This document shows positions 48,654 to 59,022 of a stretch of 64,000 nucleotides of DNA, piece by piece. Both the position numbers and the translations under genes were made by a program. The stretch spans positions 372,001-436,000 of the forward strand of contig QUOL01000009.1 of the NCBI GenBank assembly GCA_009761415.1, in the 5' to 3' direction. Numbering within the stretch: the stretch's first letter is position 1; every line of letters starts with the position of its first letter. Below the pieces are notes generated by a model, which was given only the letters and a program-made list of their open reading frames with translations, had not been told where the DNA came from and did not search any database. The stretch is from Sarcomyxa edulis (Eukaryota > Basidiomycota > Agaricomycetes > Agaricales > Mycenaceae).

Positions 48654-50572
48654 CGTGGTTGTTGAACGATGGATTCAGTCGGTAGAGAGATGATGAAAGA
48701 AAGACTGAGATGCCTCGGCGCGGGGGGCCTCTTCGGTAACGCAATCGTACGATCGAGGTGCCTATGCTTCGCAACGAGTAGGACAATACCCGGTCGATGA
48801 AACGAGCCTGGGGAGCGGCTCGAGTGGGGTGGAGGTGAGGGGAAGAGGCGGGCGTTCCTGGACTGGGTGTAGATCCTTATGGGACCCTGTCCGGTGATGG
48901 TGTCGGCGTATCGGACTTTCGATTTTATACACAGCCTGAGTCCCAGTCTTTGAGACTCGAAACTACTACAATGAGCAAAAACAAATTAGGAAGGATCAGT
49001 GCTCGTATCAGAGTCAATGACAAGATGAATGGGTAGCGTAGTCAATATCCCGAGGGAGGATGAGTAGTTTTCATTGATCGGATTAGGATTAATGACGGTG
49101 GGTAACGTGTTTCTTACCTTCGACGACCTGCTCCGTGCTATACCTAGAAAGCCAAAATATCAGTAACGAGGTTCGAGGTTTTATGTAAATAAGACGTACT
49201 GGGATCAAAACTTCGAGCAACCCGCCGAAAATTGCCAAAAAGGATACCTACTCCTCGGGGCAGTAGCGTACAATCAGAGAGCGATAGTCTGGAAGGATAA
49301 ATGATGCATCAGTTGGCGAATACTTTGAGTAGATTGGAAAGTACGAAGGAGAAAGCAAAGATTTATTACACACCCACAGCCTGGCAACTGACGCACAGAA
49401 GTGCAAAGAGGGACAGAAAGACACACGCGACTGGGACTTCGAGCTCAAGTTTCTGCACAAATCTATAAATTGCACACCGGCCGGGGTGCGGTTGCCACGT
49501 GGGCAGCCCTCGCGTAAACTCAATCTCTCAAATCTGACGAGTTCTCCCCTTGCTCTCCCCGATTCTTCCGATCCTTCAAGCTCATTCGCTCCTCTGATTT
49601 TCAAATCTACCCCATCCTTCAGACATCATTCCACAGGCCACACATTAAGTACTGCGTCTTGAACTCTGAACCTTACTAGCGCAACCTTCAGACAGGCTTC
49701 AATTTGAATCGGTGCCAAAATTCTAATAGATGAGTGTCTTTTTCCTCATCGTTATGTTAACCGCAAGTTCACAGAAACTTCCTAAGCATTCCCAAGACTT
49801 CTTTCAAGTCCAAGCTAATGCAATCTTCGCGACTTATTGCTCTTCGTATTGCTGAGTTCAGTTCAAATCAAATTGGGCGAACCGTACATGCGTACGCACC
49901 CGGGCCCTCCGGTCAGTCTTCCTCTGTTTCATTAAAGGCCGTGTATCGTCAGGCTAGTCAAGTGGGTTTTTTTGGAGAGATAACCAGGAGAATCCTTGCC
50001 TCTCGCCCTTTCTGTCCACTTTGCACATGTGCTACAGTGCTGATATCGATCCGAGTCTTACCGGACAAACTGGAACCTTCTATGTCTTTCTCAAGGATTT
50101 AAAGTTTAGAGGTTTCGTGTTTTATTTCTTGATCTGTCCATGCGGACAACTCACATTTGCGAGAGAAAAGTCCATTGCGTGTATACCCCGTATCTCTATC
50201 ATCGACTTCCCAGAACGCACTAGGCGCCGAAAATATGGCCTCTTATAACTTCACCCGCATCAGGGTGAAACAGTTAATGTCCACTGGCAACGCGCTTCTT
50301 CACACCTGTGCTCACTTATGTGAAATGAGTGCTGCGTCCGCCTATTTTACTGACTCACTTTCAGGTGCATCTCCACTGACCAATCAAGGAGAATTCTAGC
50401 ACGTATCGTCCAACCTGTGATATTCGCTCTCGGGATTACTTACATACCTCGTTCTATACAGGCACTCCAGCAGCTCAGCGTAGACCTAGTGAGTATACTG
50501 GTTAATCAGTTTTCGGCGCCTTGCATGCTGCATTGACTGAATCCCATGCTTCAGACTCAGAGTTTACAGTAC
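48654..50572. other. Intergenic, about 1.9 kb, upstream of the LTR element
   Basis: No supported gene. A 94-codon plus frame at 49818 and short frames at 50157-50399 lack partners. The area may hold fragments of an older element. Confidence 0.35.
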
Positions 50573-50577
50573 AACAT

Positions 50578-50813
50578 TGTAATGGTCAGGCTAATGCCGG
50601 CCCATTACACTCAGCTCGTTACTCCGATAGTCACGCTAGTCACACCTTATCTGATCGCCACCTGTACACTTTCTTTTCTCCTTGTCTAATCAACGCCAGT
50701 AATTGGCATCTCTCAGTATCGAGGATCCTACCTAAGTTCTCTCTGACTTCGTCGCTAGTCTGTCACGCCAGACTCTTCCTTCCTCTTCCAGCCTCGGTGC
50801 CTTGCCCGTTACA
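50578..50813 (+). repeat. 5' long terminal repeat (236 bp)
   Basis: It starts TGTAATGGTCAGG and ends GCCCGTTACA. It is the same length and sequence as the copy at 52550. Confidence 0.95.
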
Positions 50814-52549
50814 GTTTGATTAGACCATCAATCACCTCGACGGAGTCAAGCTCATTTTTGCTCTATCGCTTTTGTGTCTCATTGCTTTTCCCTCATGACT
50901 CACTCTCTAGCTGCCATCTAACACTGTGGTAGTCTCTAAAACCCTCTGGCCTTCGATCTACACCATCCTACGTCATTCCATCGCTCTAGATGCTTTTTTG
51001 GACATCTCCAAAGCCATTGGAGATTGGTTCTGAGCTTTTGAGCTCCGTGGGGAGTTTTTGTGTGCTTTTGTGCACTCCTAGTTCGTCTTCCTTTTCTTAT
51101 CGACCCCCTCATCCCTTTTCGTCGATCCCTACACTCGTTCCCCGGTGTAAACCCCTCCTTCATCATCCGAAGTCGAGGTCTCCATTCTACTCCCACTCCG
51201 ACCCATTTTCTTGGGAACCCCTCACTTCCTTCAGTTGAGGTCGCCTCATTTTCCCCCTATCCGCTGTTTTGGGATCTCGCCCTCTCTCCCCAGCTCCTAC
51301 TTCACCTTTTACTTCAATTCTCGAATTCTTCCTTCCCTCCCCCGCTTCCCTCATCAATATTTCCTCTCTTGTATTGCCCACCCACCCATTCCCTTCAAAT
51401 TATATTCCCACACCACCAACTCCCCAGTTCTAATCTCAATCACCCTCCCATTCAATTTCTCGACAATTCATCCATTCGCCTAATGCCTCACTACTTTACC
51501 CACCCTCCCACCCTTAACGTCTTCAGCTAAAAGGGGGATAGACAGGTAGAGGTCGTGGAGGTCCAGTGAAGGTGAATGGAAGGAGGGAGAGGACTGGAAG
51601 GACGGTCCCAAGTGGAATCATCTCCTCGGGTGGAGCAGAGTTCCGTAGGACGGAGCGAACTCGAGATGGACCTCAGTCCTTTCGGATTGAAGCGGAGGCA
51701 AGATACGAACGGACGTCAGTCCTCTAGCCGTCTCGATGACGCTGTGTCGCATCGAGGTCGTCCTTCAAAATTCGCGCTCGAAGCGGAATTTTAACGTTTT
51801 TTTCACATCATTTCAGCGCAGGCTCATTCATTCATACTTCGACATCTCCTCCTCTATTCCCTCACTCTCACCCTCATCTTACTCGCTTGGACATGGCTCC
51901 GGTCACGTTTCCCTTCCTCACCAACTATACTCTCACTCTTGAACCTCCGATCTCGGACCTCTCTATCACTCTCTCTCGTCGCTTCGCGTCTCGACAACCT
52001 CTCACCTAGGGCATAGGCTCCGGTCTTCCCCACCTCTCTTGATTACGCTCAAGACTTTACCCCACTCAGTACGACGGTACTTACTTTTATTGGTCATGAG
52101 CAGAGATTTACGCTCTCCGTGCGCCTTCCTTTACTCCTCGACGCCACTACTCACTCTGCCTGCGGGCCCCACTCTACACTCGACTTTCACGTCATCGACT
52201 CTCGTGTCACCCAACTCACTTCCTTGACCCTCGTGTCATCTCGATTCTCGGTTTTCGTACCACCTCACCTCCGACTCTCACGTCACTCTATGCCTTCCCT
52301 CTCTCCTCATCACTACTCTGAACTCGATGTTCCATCTCTCTCTCTCTCTTCTGTACTCTATCACCTCTCTCCCTCTACCTCTCTTGCTTTTCCTCTTTCC
52401 CTTACCTACTCTGAACTTGATGTTCCTCTCAGCTCTACCCTTACTCGAACCTCTACCAGCTATTGGTCATTTTTTTTCTTTTCCTTCCCTTTACTCTATT
52501 CTCCTTTTCACCTACACCTTGATGGTACATGACCTAAAAAGGGGGATAC

Positions 52550-52785
52550 TGTAATGGTCAGGCTAATGCCGGCCCATTACACTCAGCTCGTTACTCCGAT
52601 AGTCACGCTAGTCACACCTTATCTGATCGCCACCTGTACACTTTCTTTTCTCCTTGTCTAATCAACGCCAGTAATTGGCATCTCTCAGTATCGAGGATCC
52701 TACCTAAGTTCTCTCTGACTTCGTCGCTAGTCTGTCACGCCAGACTCTTCCTTCCTCTTCCAGCCTCGGTGCCTTGCCCGTTACA
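52550..52785 (+). repeat. 3' long terminal repeat (236 bp)
   Basis: It is identical to the 5' LTR, follows a polypurine tract and is followed by the target duplication AACAT. Confidence 0.95.
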
Positions 52786-52954
52786 AACATTGGTACAACA
52801 TGTATCTGGCTCACTGTTCCTTCGGCGATCGGGGAGATGCCGACGACTTCCGTTGTAAACAAGACCAAATGATCATATGTGACTGTGACACATATTTCCG
52901 CTAATCGCCCACCGATATGTATTGCTATCCAAGTTTCGGGCACTGGAGGTGCTC

Positions 52955-54033
52955 TCATACTGCCACAATTTTTTTCTCAACCCAATCGAACATCGCCTTC
53001 TTAAACAACCTATTGTTACCCGAATCCTTCCCCAACCAAGGCATATGATCTCCTTCTTCGATCTCCACCACCTCTATATCCTTCCACTCACCAGGTCCAC
53101 CTACAGCCTTGATAGCCTCCTGCGAATTCGCAACGCGATCCTTCTTGTTATATATCACCAATAGCGGTAGGTCTGCCCCTGCTTTACCGCTGCTTAGAAG
53201 ACCGGAGGTATCTTGAACGCGGGACAATAGTCGGACGGTCACCGCACGCGGTTGAATCAGGATGTCACCTAGCATAGCTTGGTGCAAGGTGTGATACTCA
53301 TCCTTCTGATCGTTGACCATGAGATCCACGAAATCTCTTGCCGCTTTTTGGAACGCATCGACGTCCGTGGTCTGTGTCAATGGCGGTAAACACATGAGGG
53401 TCTCTGGATACCCAACTTTTGCTAGAACGGGACCCATATAAGGGAGGGCGGAGAGGTAGACGATTCCGTGGAGATAGGACGGAGGCTGAAATGAGAGCAC
53501 GTCGGTTATGTTTGTGGCTGATGACTCTATGTTTTTCTTCGAGAAACATGTGATTAGGCGTGTTGCACGTACCTCCAAGACTCCTGGAAGAAGTATTTCG
53601 TTGTAAATGTGTAATCAATATGTGACCAACCAGTCTCACCATCCCACAACAAACGGTTTGATCAACCCGAATCCCTTCATGACAGCGTCAAAATCTTCTG
53701 CTAGTCGTTTGGACTCCCAAGACGCTTCGTCGGTAGGTTTACCACTTCGTCCGTGTCCACGCATGTCGTATCTGACCTGGGCCCCAAGAATCAAATGATA
53801 GAGTTTGCGATTGTTAAATCCGGGTTCGGAAGACTGACCAGGACAGCAACATCCATCCAATCCTGATCTTCAAACAAGTTATCGAAAACGATAGAGCTCA
53901 TCGAGAATCCGTGTATAAATACGATGGAAGGCTTCGTGTTAATATTGCTATCAGTGACACCAACGGCATTGGCGTAGATACGGGTCCCGTCAGCTGATGT
54001 TAGGATACGACTTATTCGAGCAGGTGAGGACAT
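52955..54033 (-). CDS. Alpha/beta-hydrolase, tandem paralog A
   Basis: Exons (minus) 54033-53839, 53776-53640, 53583-53573 and 53517-52955 give 301 residues. The fold is clear: KPSIVFIHGFSMSS (oxyanion loop HGF), VRYDMRGHGRSGKP, then GWSLGG with the nucleophile Ser, LPLLVIYNKKDR with the catalytic Asp and EEGDHMPW with the catalytic His. The Ser lies in an 11-nt microexon. Substrate is unknown; peroxidase/esterase-like hydrolases share this layout. It is the most divergent of the three paralogs. Its 3' end is 165 bp from the LTR element. Confidence 0.88.
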
Positions 54034-54348
54034 TGGAGGATAGTGGATGAGATATCGATAAGAGATGGGGGAAAACGGGATAGTTACGGTATGGCCATAG
54101 GTTCACGTATTTATCGCGTTGAGCAGCGTTCGAATGAGAACGCCCCAGAAGCACTGAAAGACGCGTGTTGTTCTGTGAATTCCAAGGTCGACTTCCATAG
54201 TCACTATAGAAGTCGAATCGGCGTGGGATTCGAGTCCTGAACCAATTGCCCAGAAACGCGAATGTTAGTGCACGTGCTCCAGCCTCGCGTACTTGTCGAT
54301 GCACAAGCTAGTAGACAAATATCTTGTATGAGGACATCACTATGATTA
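54034..54348. other. Spacer between hydrolases A and B
   Basis: 315 bp containing the promoter of A and the 3' end of B. It includes an imperfect inverted repeat, GTCGACTTCCATAGTCACTA with TAGAAGTCGA, near 54186-54216. No gene is seen. Confidence 0.4.
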
Positions 54349-55419
54349 TTAGAGTCCTGCATATTTTCTTCCGACCCAGCCCAATATCGCCTTCTTGAGC
54401 AACTCACTAGTATCTTTGGCCATCCAAGGCATATGATCGCCTTCCTCGATTTCCGCCACTTCCATATCCTTCCAATCACCCATAGCCTTGATCGTTTCCC
54501 GCGAGTCGGTAGCTCGGTCCTTCTTGTTGTATATCACCAACAACGGTAGCCCCGCCCTCCCACTGGCATGAAGCCCGGAAGGGTCTTGCTCGCGGGAAAG
54601 CATTGCGATGATGGTAGCACGAGGTTGAGTTAAAGCGTTGCCCAGCATTATCTGGTGTATCGCGGCATATTTCCCCTTCTCGTCGTTGATCATGAGATCG
54701 ACAAAGTCTAGAGCAGCCTTCTGAAACGCGTCGACGTCCGTGGTTTGCGTTAATCCTGGTAAGCACGCGAGGGTTTGCGGGAAGCAGACGTTCCTTAGAA
54801 CGGGGCCAACACAGGGAATGGCGGACAAGTAGGCAATTCCAGAGAGGTAGGAGGGTGGGTGTAGAGAAAGTATATCGGCTATGTGTGTCCCTACAGATGA
54901 TTGTCAAGAATCCTGTACTATGGGCTTCGAAAGAAGCATCGGACATACCTCCGAGACTCCTAAAGAAGAGTACGCATTTCCGTCCATGAGAAACCCTGGT
55001 TATCTTTTCATGATAGTAACTCACCATCCGATAACAAAGGGTTTCACCAATTTGAATGCCTGAACAACAGCGTCGAAATCTTCCGCGATACGCTTTGACT
55101 CCCATGAAGATTTGTCAGACGGTTTATCGCTCCGCCCATGTCCCCGCAGGTCATATTTGATCTGTGTGAAAGGTCGTGAGTAATTGAATTGGTTAGCACA
55201 ATCGATATCGGGAAGACGTACGAGGACAGCTGCATCGATCCAATCCTGATCCTCAAATACGGTCTCGAAAGCAAGTCCACTCATAGAGAATCCGTGTATG
55301 AATACGATTGTAGGTTTCGTTTTGATGTTCTCGTCGGTGACACCTACGGCATCGACGTAGAGACGCGTGCCGTCTGCCGATGTCACGAATTGACTGATAC
55401 GTGGAGTGGATGAAGGCAT
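54349..55419 (-). CDS. Alpha/beta-hydrolase, tandem paralog B
   Basis: Exons (minus) 55419-55222, 55161-55025, 54959-54949 and 54890-54349 give 295 residues, with the same intron positions as A and C. The conserved set is IVFIHGFSMSG, IKYDLRGHGRSDKP, GWSLGGTHIADILSLHPPSY, LPLLVIYNKKDRATDS and EEGDHMPWMAKD. The triad Ser, Asp and His is complete. No signal peptide, so probably cytosolic. The start is the ATG at 55419; the frame upstream opens only from TTG. A TATA-like box lies about 55 bp upstream. Confidence 0.9.
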
Positions 55420-56331
55420 TGGAGTCTGAAGATGGCAAAGAGTTTGACGAAGATAGCGAAAAGACAAACTACTTATAAATGATGACCGGGAGGAAGGAAT
55501 GATCTCATGGAGATTCAAGCAAGAAGTGTTGGTCGGGGCTTATTAACATGTCATCTTCCATGCATCACGTCGAGCTGTCAAGATTGATCCCATAGTATAG
55601 ACAGATGATGGGGCTTGACCTAGTGCACCCCGACAAATAGTCTTTGCCGGAGAAAGAAAGAGCCTTCGAGGACAAATTTCTGAGGATGACAAGGAAGCCA
55701 GGATGTACAATCGCATGTAAGCCAGAAGGCTCCGGGGAATGTTCAGCGCCGGACGGAACACAATCAAAGAGAGGAAGATAGGCAGTCTCCGAGCTTCAAA
55801 GTGGCCGAATTTTGTACATCGAAGGGCGGTCCACGGGTTAATGTAATTTAGAACCAGAATGCGTCAACGCATCCACAATCCTAGGGGAGAGCTAAATCGC
55901 CGAGAAACCCGTACAACGCGAGTCGCTAGCATTTGTATGGTGCTTTCAGGTCGCTGCCACCTGGTAATAGTGTCCCGTCCCGTTCGGATAAAATTTGGAT
56001 CCAAGATGCTTGCTGTCGACGACTCGACGACCGAGTCAGGAGGGCCCCGAAGAAGGTCGACATAGCATCTCGCAGAACTAGTTTTTCCGAGAGTTCCTGG
56101 GGGATTGTATAGAACAAATGAAGTGCTTTGAAAGCGTTAGGAATAATGAGCTTCAACTTGAGTCCATATCCATTATCCAATCTCGAAGCCGCCCAGGAAA
56201 AATCTGGCCTTTGAATCGCCGCTCAAATGTTTTTCTAAACCTTATCCAACATCCGAGTTCACGCCACGCCACCAAGGTCCTGCGACTGCTTTGAGACATA
56301 CGAATTCAATGTACTCATGAGAAAGCCATGC
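55420..56331. promoter_or_regulatory. Spacer and promoter of hydrolase B
   Basis: 912 bp. A TATA-like TTATAAA (plus 55473-55479) sits about 55 bp from the B start. Words near 55480-55580 (GACCGGGAGGAAGGAA, CTTCCATGCA) recur upstream of gene C, which shows that B and C were duplicated together with their promoters. No coding frame is supported in the rest. Confidence 0.5.
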
Positions 56332-57397
56332 CTACAATCCTACATATTTCTTTCCAACCCAGTCCAATATTGCCTTCTTGAGTAATTCGCTAGTGTCTTT
56401 CGTCATCCAAGGCATATGATCACCTTCCTCGATTTCCGCCACTTCCATATCCTTCCAATCACTCACAGCTCTGAGAGTTTCCTGCGAGTCTGTAACTCGA
56501 TCCTTCTTGTTGTAAATCACTAACAACGGCAGCCCCGCCCTCCCACTGGCATGAAGCCCGGAAGGGTCCTGATCGCGGGTGAGCATTTGGATGACGGCGG
56601 TACGTGGTTGGGTCAAAGCGTTGCCTAGCATTATCTGGTGTATCGCGGTATATTTCTCCTTCTCGTCGTTAATCATGATATTCACGAAATCTTGGGCGGA
56701 CTTTTGGAACAGGTCGACATCCGTGGTCTGTGTCAATCCTGACAAGCACACGCGGGAGATTGGAGAAGCGACGCTGTTTAGGACGTCTATGTAGGGGATG
56801 GCGGATAGGTAAGCGATCCCCTGGAGGTAGGTTGGTGGGTGGAGGGACAAGATATCGGCTATGTGTGTTCCTACGCAGAAGCTCGTTGCTGTGACGCTGG
56901 CCTCGAGAAAACAAATGAACACCTACCTCCAAGACTCCTAGAAAGACATCATGTCTCCGGTAAATAAACAATTTTAACGAGGGCTCAAGTCAATCACAGC
57001 TCACCATCCGATCACGAATGGTTTAACCAATTTGAACGCTTCGACGACAGCATCGAAATCCTCGGCGAGGCGTTTCGACTCCCATGAAGCTTTGTCAGTG
57101 GGTTTGTCGCTTCGTCCATGTCCGCGCACGTCATATTTGACCTGAGTGCAAAGGTTCCAGTGAGTGGGCTAGCATATGGGTATTATCGAGAACACTGACA
57201 AGAACGGCTGCATCGACCCAATCCTGGTCCTCGAACACGGTATCGAAAACGAGTCCGCTCATGGAGAAGCCGTGTATGAACACAATTGTAGGCTTCGTTT
57301 TGATGTTCTCGTCGGTTGCTCCGACGGCATCAACGTAGAGACGCGTACCATCCGACGATGTTACGAATTGACTAATACGAGGCACAGATGGAGTCAT
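56332..57397 (-). CDS. Alpha/beta-hydrolase, tandem paralog C
   Basis: Exons (minus) 57397-57200, 57141-57005, 56937-56927 and 56870-56332 give 294 residues. It is very close to B: RISQFVTSSDGTRLYVDAVG, IVFIHGFSMSG, VKYDVRGHGRSDKP, GWSLGGTHIADILSLHPPTY, LPLLVIYNKKDRVTDS and EEGDHMPWMTKD. The catalytic triad is complete. The main difference from B is the lid stretch after AYLSAIP, which may alter substrate choice. The TATA-like TTATAAA (57454-57460) is about 55 bp upstream. Confidence 0.9.
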
Positions 57398-58460
57398 TGA
57401 AGTCTGAGGATGGTGGAAGAGCTACCGATATAGATGGCAAGAGGACGAGTTGCTTATAAAACAAGACCGGGAGGAAGGAAGCCAGGTATAAACTTTCGAG
57501 AAGCGTTGAACAGAGCTTGACGACATGTTCTCTTCCATGCACCGCGTCGGGCTGTTAACACTTGTGACTCGGTATAGACATATAATGGGAATCAACCTGG
57601 ATGGCTAGAACATCCCGACAAAGTTTTACAGCCGGGACAAGAAAGAGCCTTGGACGACAAAACGTATGGTGAGAGCAGGAAGCCAGAGTGGGAGTCTAAT
57701 TCAATCCAGAAGGACTACGGGTAGGTCACTATGCCATAAAGAGCAGTAGGAAACAGCGATTTTGGAGAAGCTGGCGATGGGGACGCCCGAGGTTCAGACT
57801 GGCCGATGTCTATCTGTATGAAGAACAATGGCCCATACGCGACGGTAATGGGCTCCCCAGAGAGTTACGCATGCGGAGTCTCCCGCTGAGAATCTTCGAA
57901 AGCCTTCAACGCGTCATGAGTTCGCTGGCAAGTCGCCACAAAGTACCTGGCCACGTTGTGCCACGAAGTCCCCCTCCGGATGAGATTCGAAACCTGGATG
58001 CTGTCATTACGAGAGCCTATTGCAGGCTAAAGACTGGATGAAGAACTGTAAAGCGATATTTCGCAGGCCAAGTTCCGAGCATGTTGGAAGGGCGTATATC
58101 TTTGGAAGAATGAAAGAGAATGAAAGATCCAGGAGTTCATGAAGTTCGAGAGTCGGAGTACTCGGGAAGAGGTTTGAAACCCCGATCGGACTATACCGAA
58201 CCTCGGTCTTCGGGCCGCTCAATGTTTCTCCTCCTCCTCGTTGAAGCTTGGAGTCTACAACGTCTTCGACTGGCGTAATTATACGTCGATGGGAGAAGAT
58301 ACCTCTCCTCAGCGTCACACTTGACGATCAATGCTCTATGAGCCCGCAGTTCCTGCCTACACGTCATGGTCGAGATGATATATAACCTCTACAGCAGGTC
58401 GCTTCAAAAGTATTCTACGTACAGCATACCTCACTTGCATATTTTCACACCAACAACATT
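57398..58460. other. Intergenic, about 1.06 kb
   Basis: The left part is the promoter of hydrolase C and resembles that of B. The right part leads into the small peptide gene, with a TATA-like GATATATAACC near 58375-58385. No other gene is seen. Confidence 0.45.
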
Positions 58461-58790
58461 ATGGTCATTCTAAGAATCAGTATCATCATATTCACCTTGT
58501 ACTTACTCAACGTTGCAGGGTTCCATCTTCTCTGCTATCGGACGTGGCATTAATGCCATTATCTCTGCTATCGCAAGTGGGATCATGACCATCGTCGGAG
58601 TCATCACTTCCAGTGAGTATCAACGCTATTTTCACCGTGAATGGCATTGATACTAACGTTCGACATCTGAACAGTCATCGTGACCATCTTCAACTGCCTC
58701 ACATGCGGTCTATGCGCCAGTGGCACAGGGACAAGAGGCCGTAGAAGAGGATTTGGTCCGGGCGCTCGTCATACAGGCGGGACGTACTAA
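58461..58790 (+). CDS. Small hydrophobic basidiomycete-type peptide (70 residues)
   Basis: Exons 58461-58463, 58519-58612 and 58675-58790. The first coding exon is only the ATG; the second begins GSIFSAIGRGINAIISAIAS, followed by IMTIVGVIT and VTIFNCLTCGLCASG, and then a basic Gly/Arg tail (TRGRRRGFGPGARH). Similar small proteins with a SAIGRGINA motif and a membrane-like stretch are common in Agaricomycetes as I remember them; their function is unknown to me. Branch site TACTAAC and acceptor ACAG support the second intron. The first intron has a weak donor (GTCATT), so the ATG-only exon is the least certain part. Confidence 0.65.
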
Positions 58791-59022
58791 GGTCTAGTAC
58801 ACAAGAAATACGTTACTACCAGTGTGGCTAGAGCTTCGTTTCGTTGCACCTACCTCTGCATACACACCAGCACGAACCCAGTACCATATATATAACGATA
58901 TTATACCCTCCAATAATACTATGCCGATGATCTTTTCTTGATGGTGATTGAACGGAGTCGGACCCCGTGGCAAGCTAGTCATGAGTTCACAGCTGGATTA
59001 TCAATATGAACGCATTAGTGCA

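Larger units (their letters stand above)
50578..52785. mobile_element. Non-autonomous LTR retrotransposon (2208 bp), complete
   Basis: Two 236-bp LTRs (50578-50813 and 52550-52785) are identical by eye, begin with TG and end with CA. They are flanked by the 5-bp target duplication AACAT at 50573-50577 and 52786-52790. The 1736-bp interior has no gag, protease, reverse transcriptase or integrase motifs; it is pyrimidine-rich on the plus strand. A polypurine tract (AAAAAGGGGGATAC) sits just before the second LTR. No TGG-starting primer-binding site follows the first LTR, so priming is unclear. Identical LTRs imply a very recent insertion. It needs enzymes from another element, like TRIM or LARD types. 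Confidence 0.93.

Noticed and set aside
49818..50102. 94-codon plus-strand frame upstream of the LTR element
   Set aside because: No homology seen, no supported splicing, and the area may be old repeat debris.
54170..54240. tRNA-like GACTCGAATCC word on the minus strand
   Set aside because: The T-stem does not pair properly and no anticodon arm is present.
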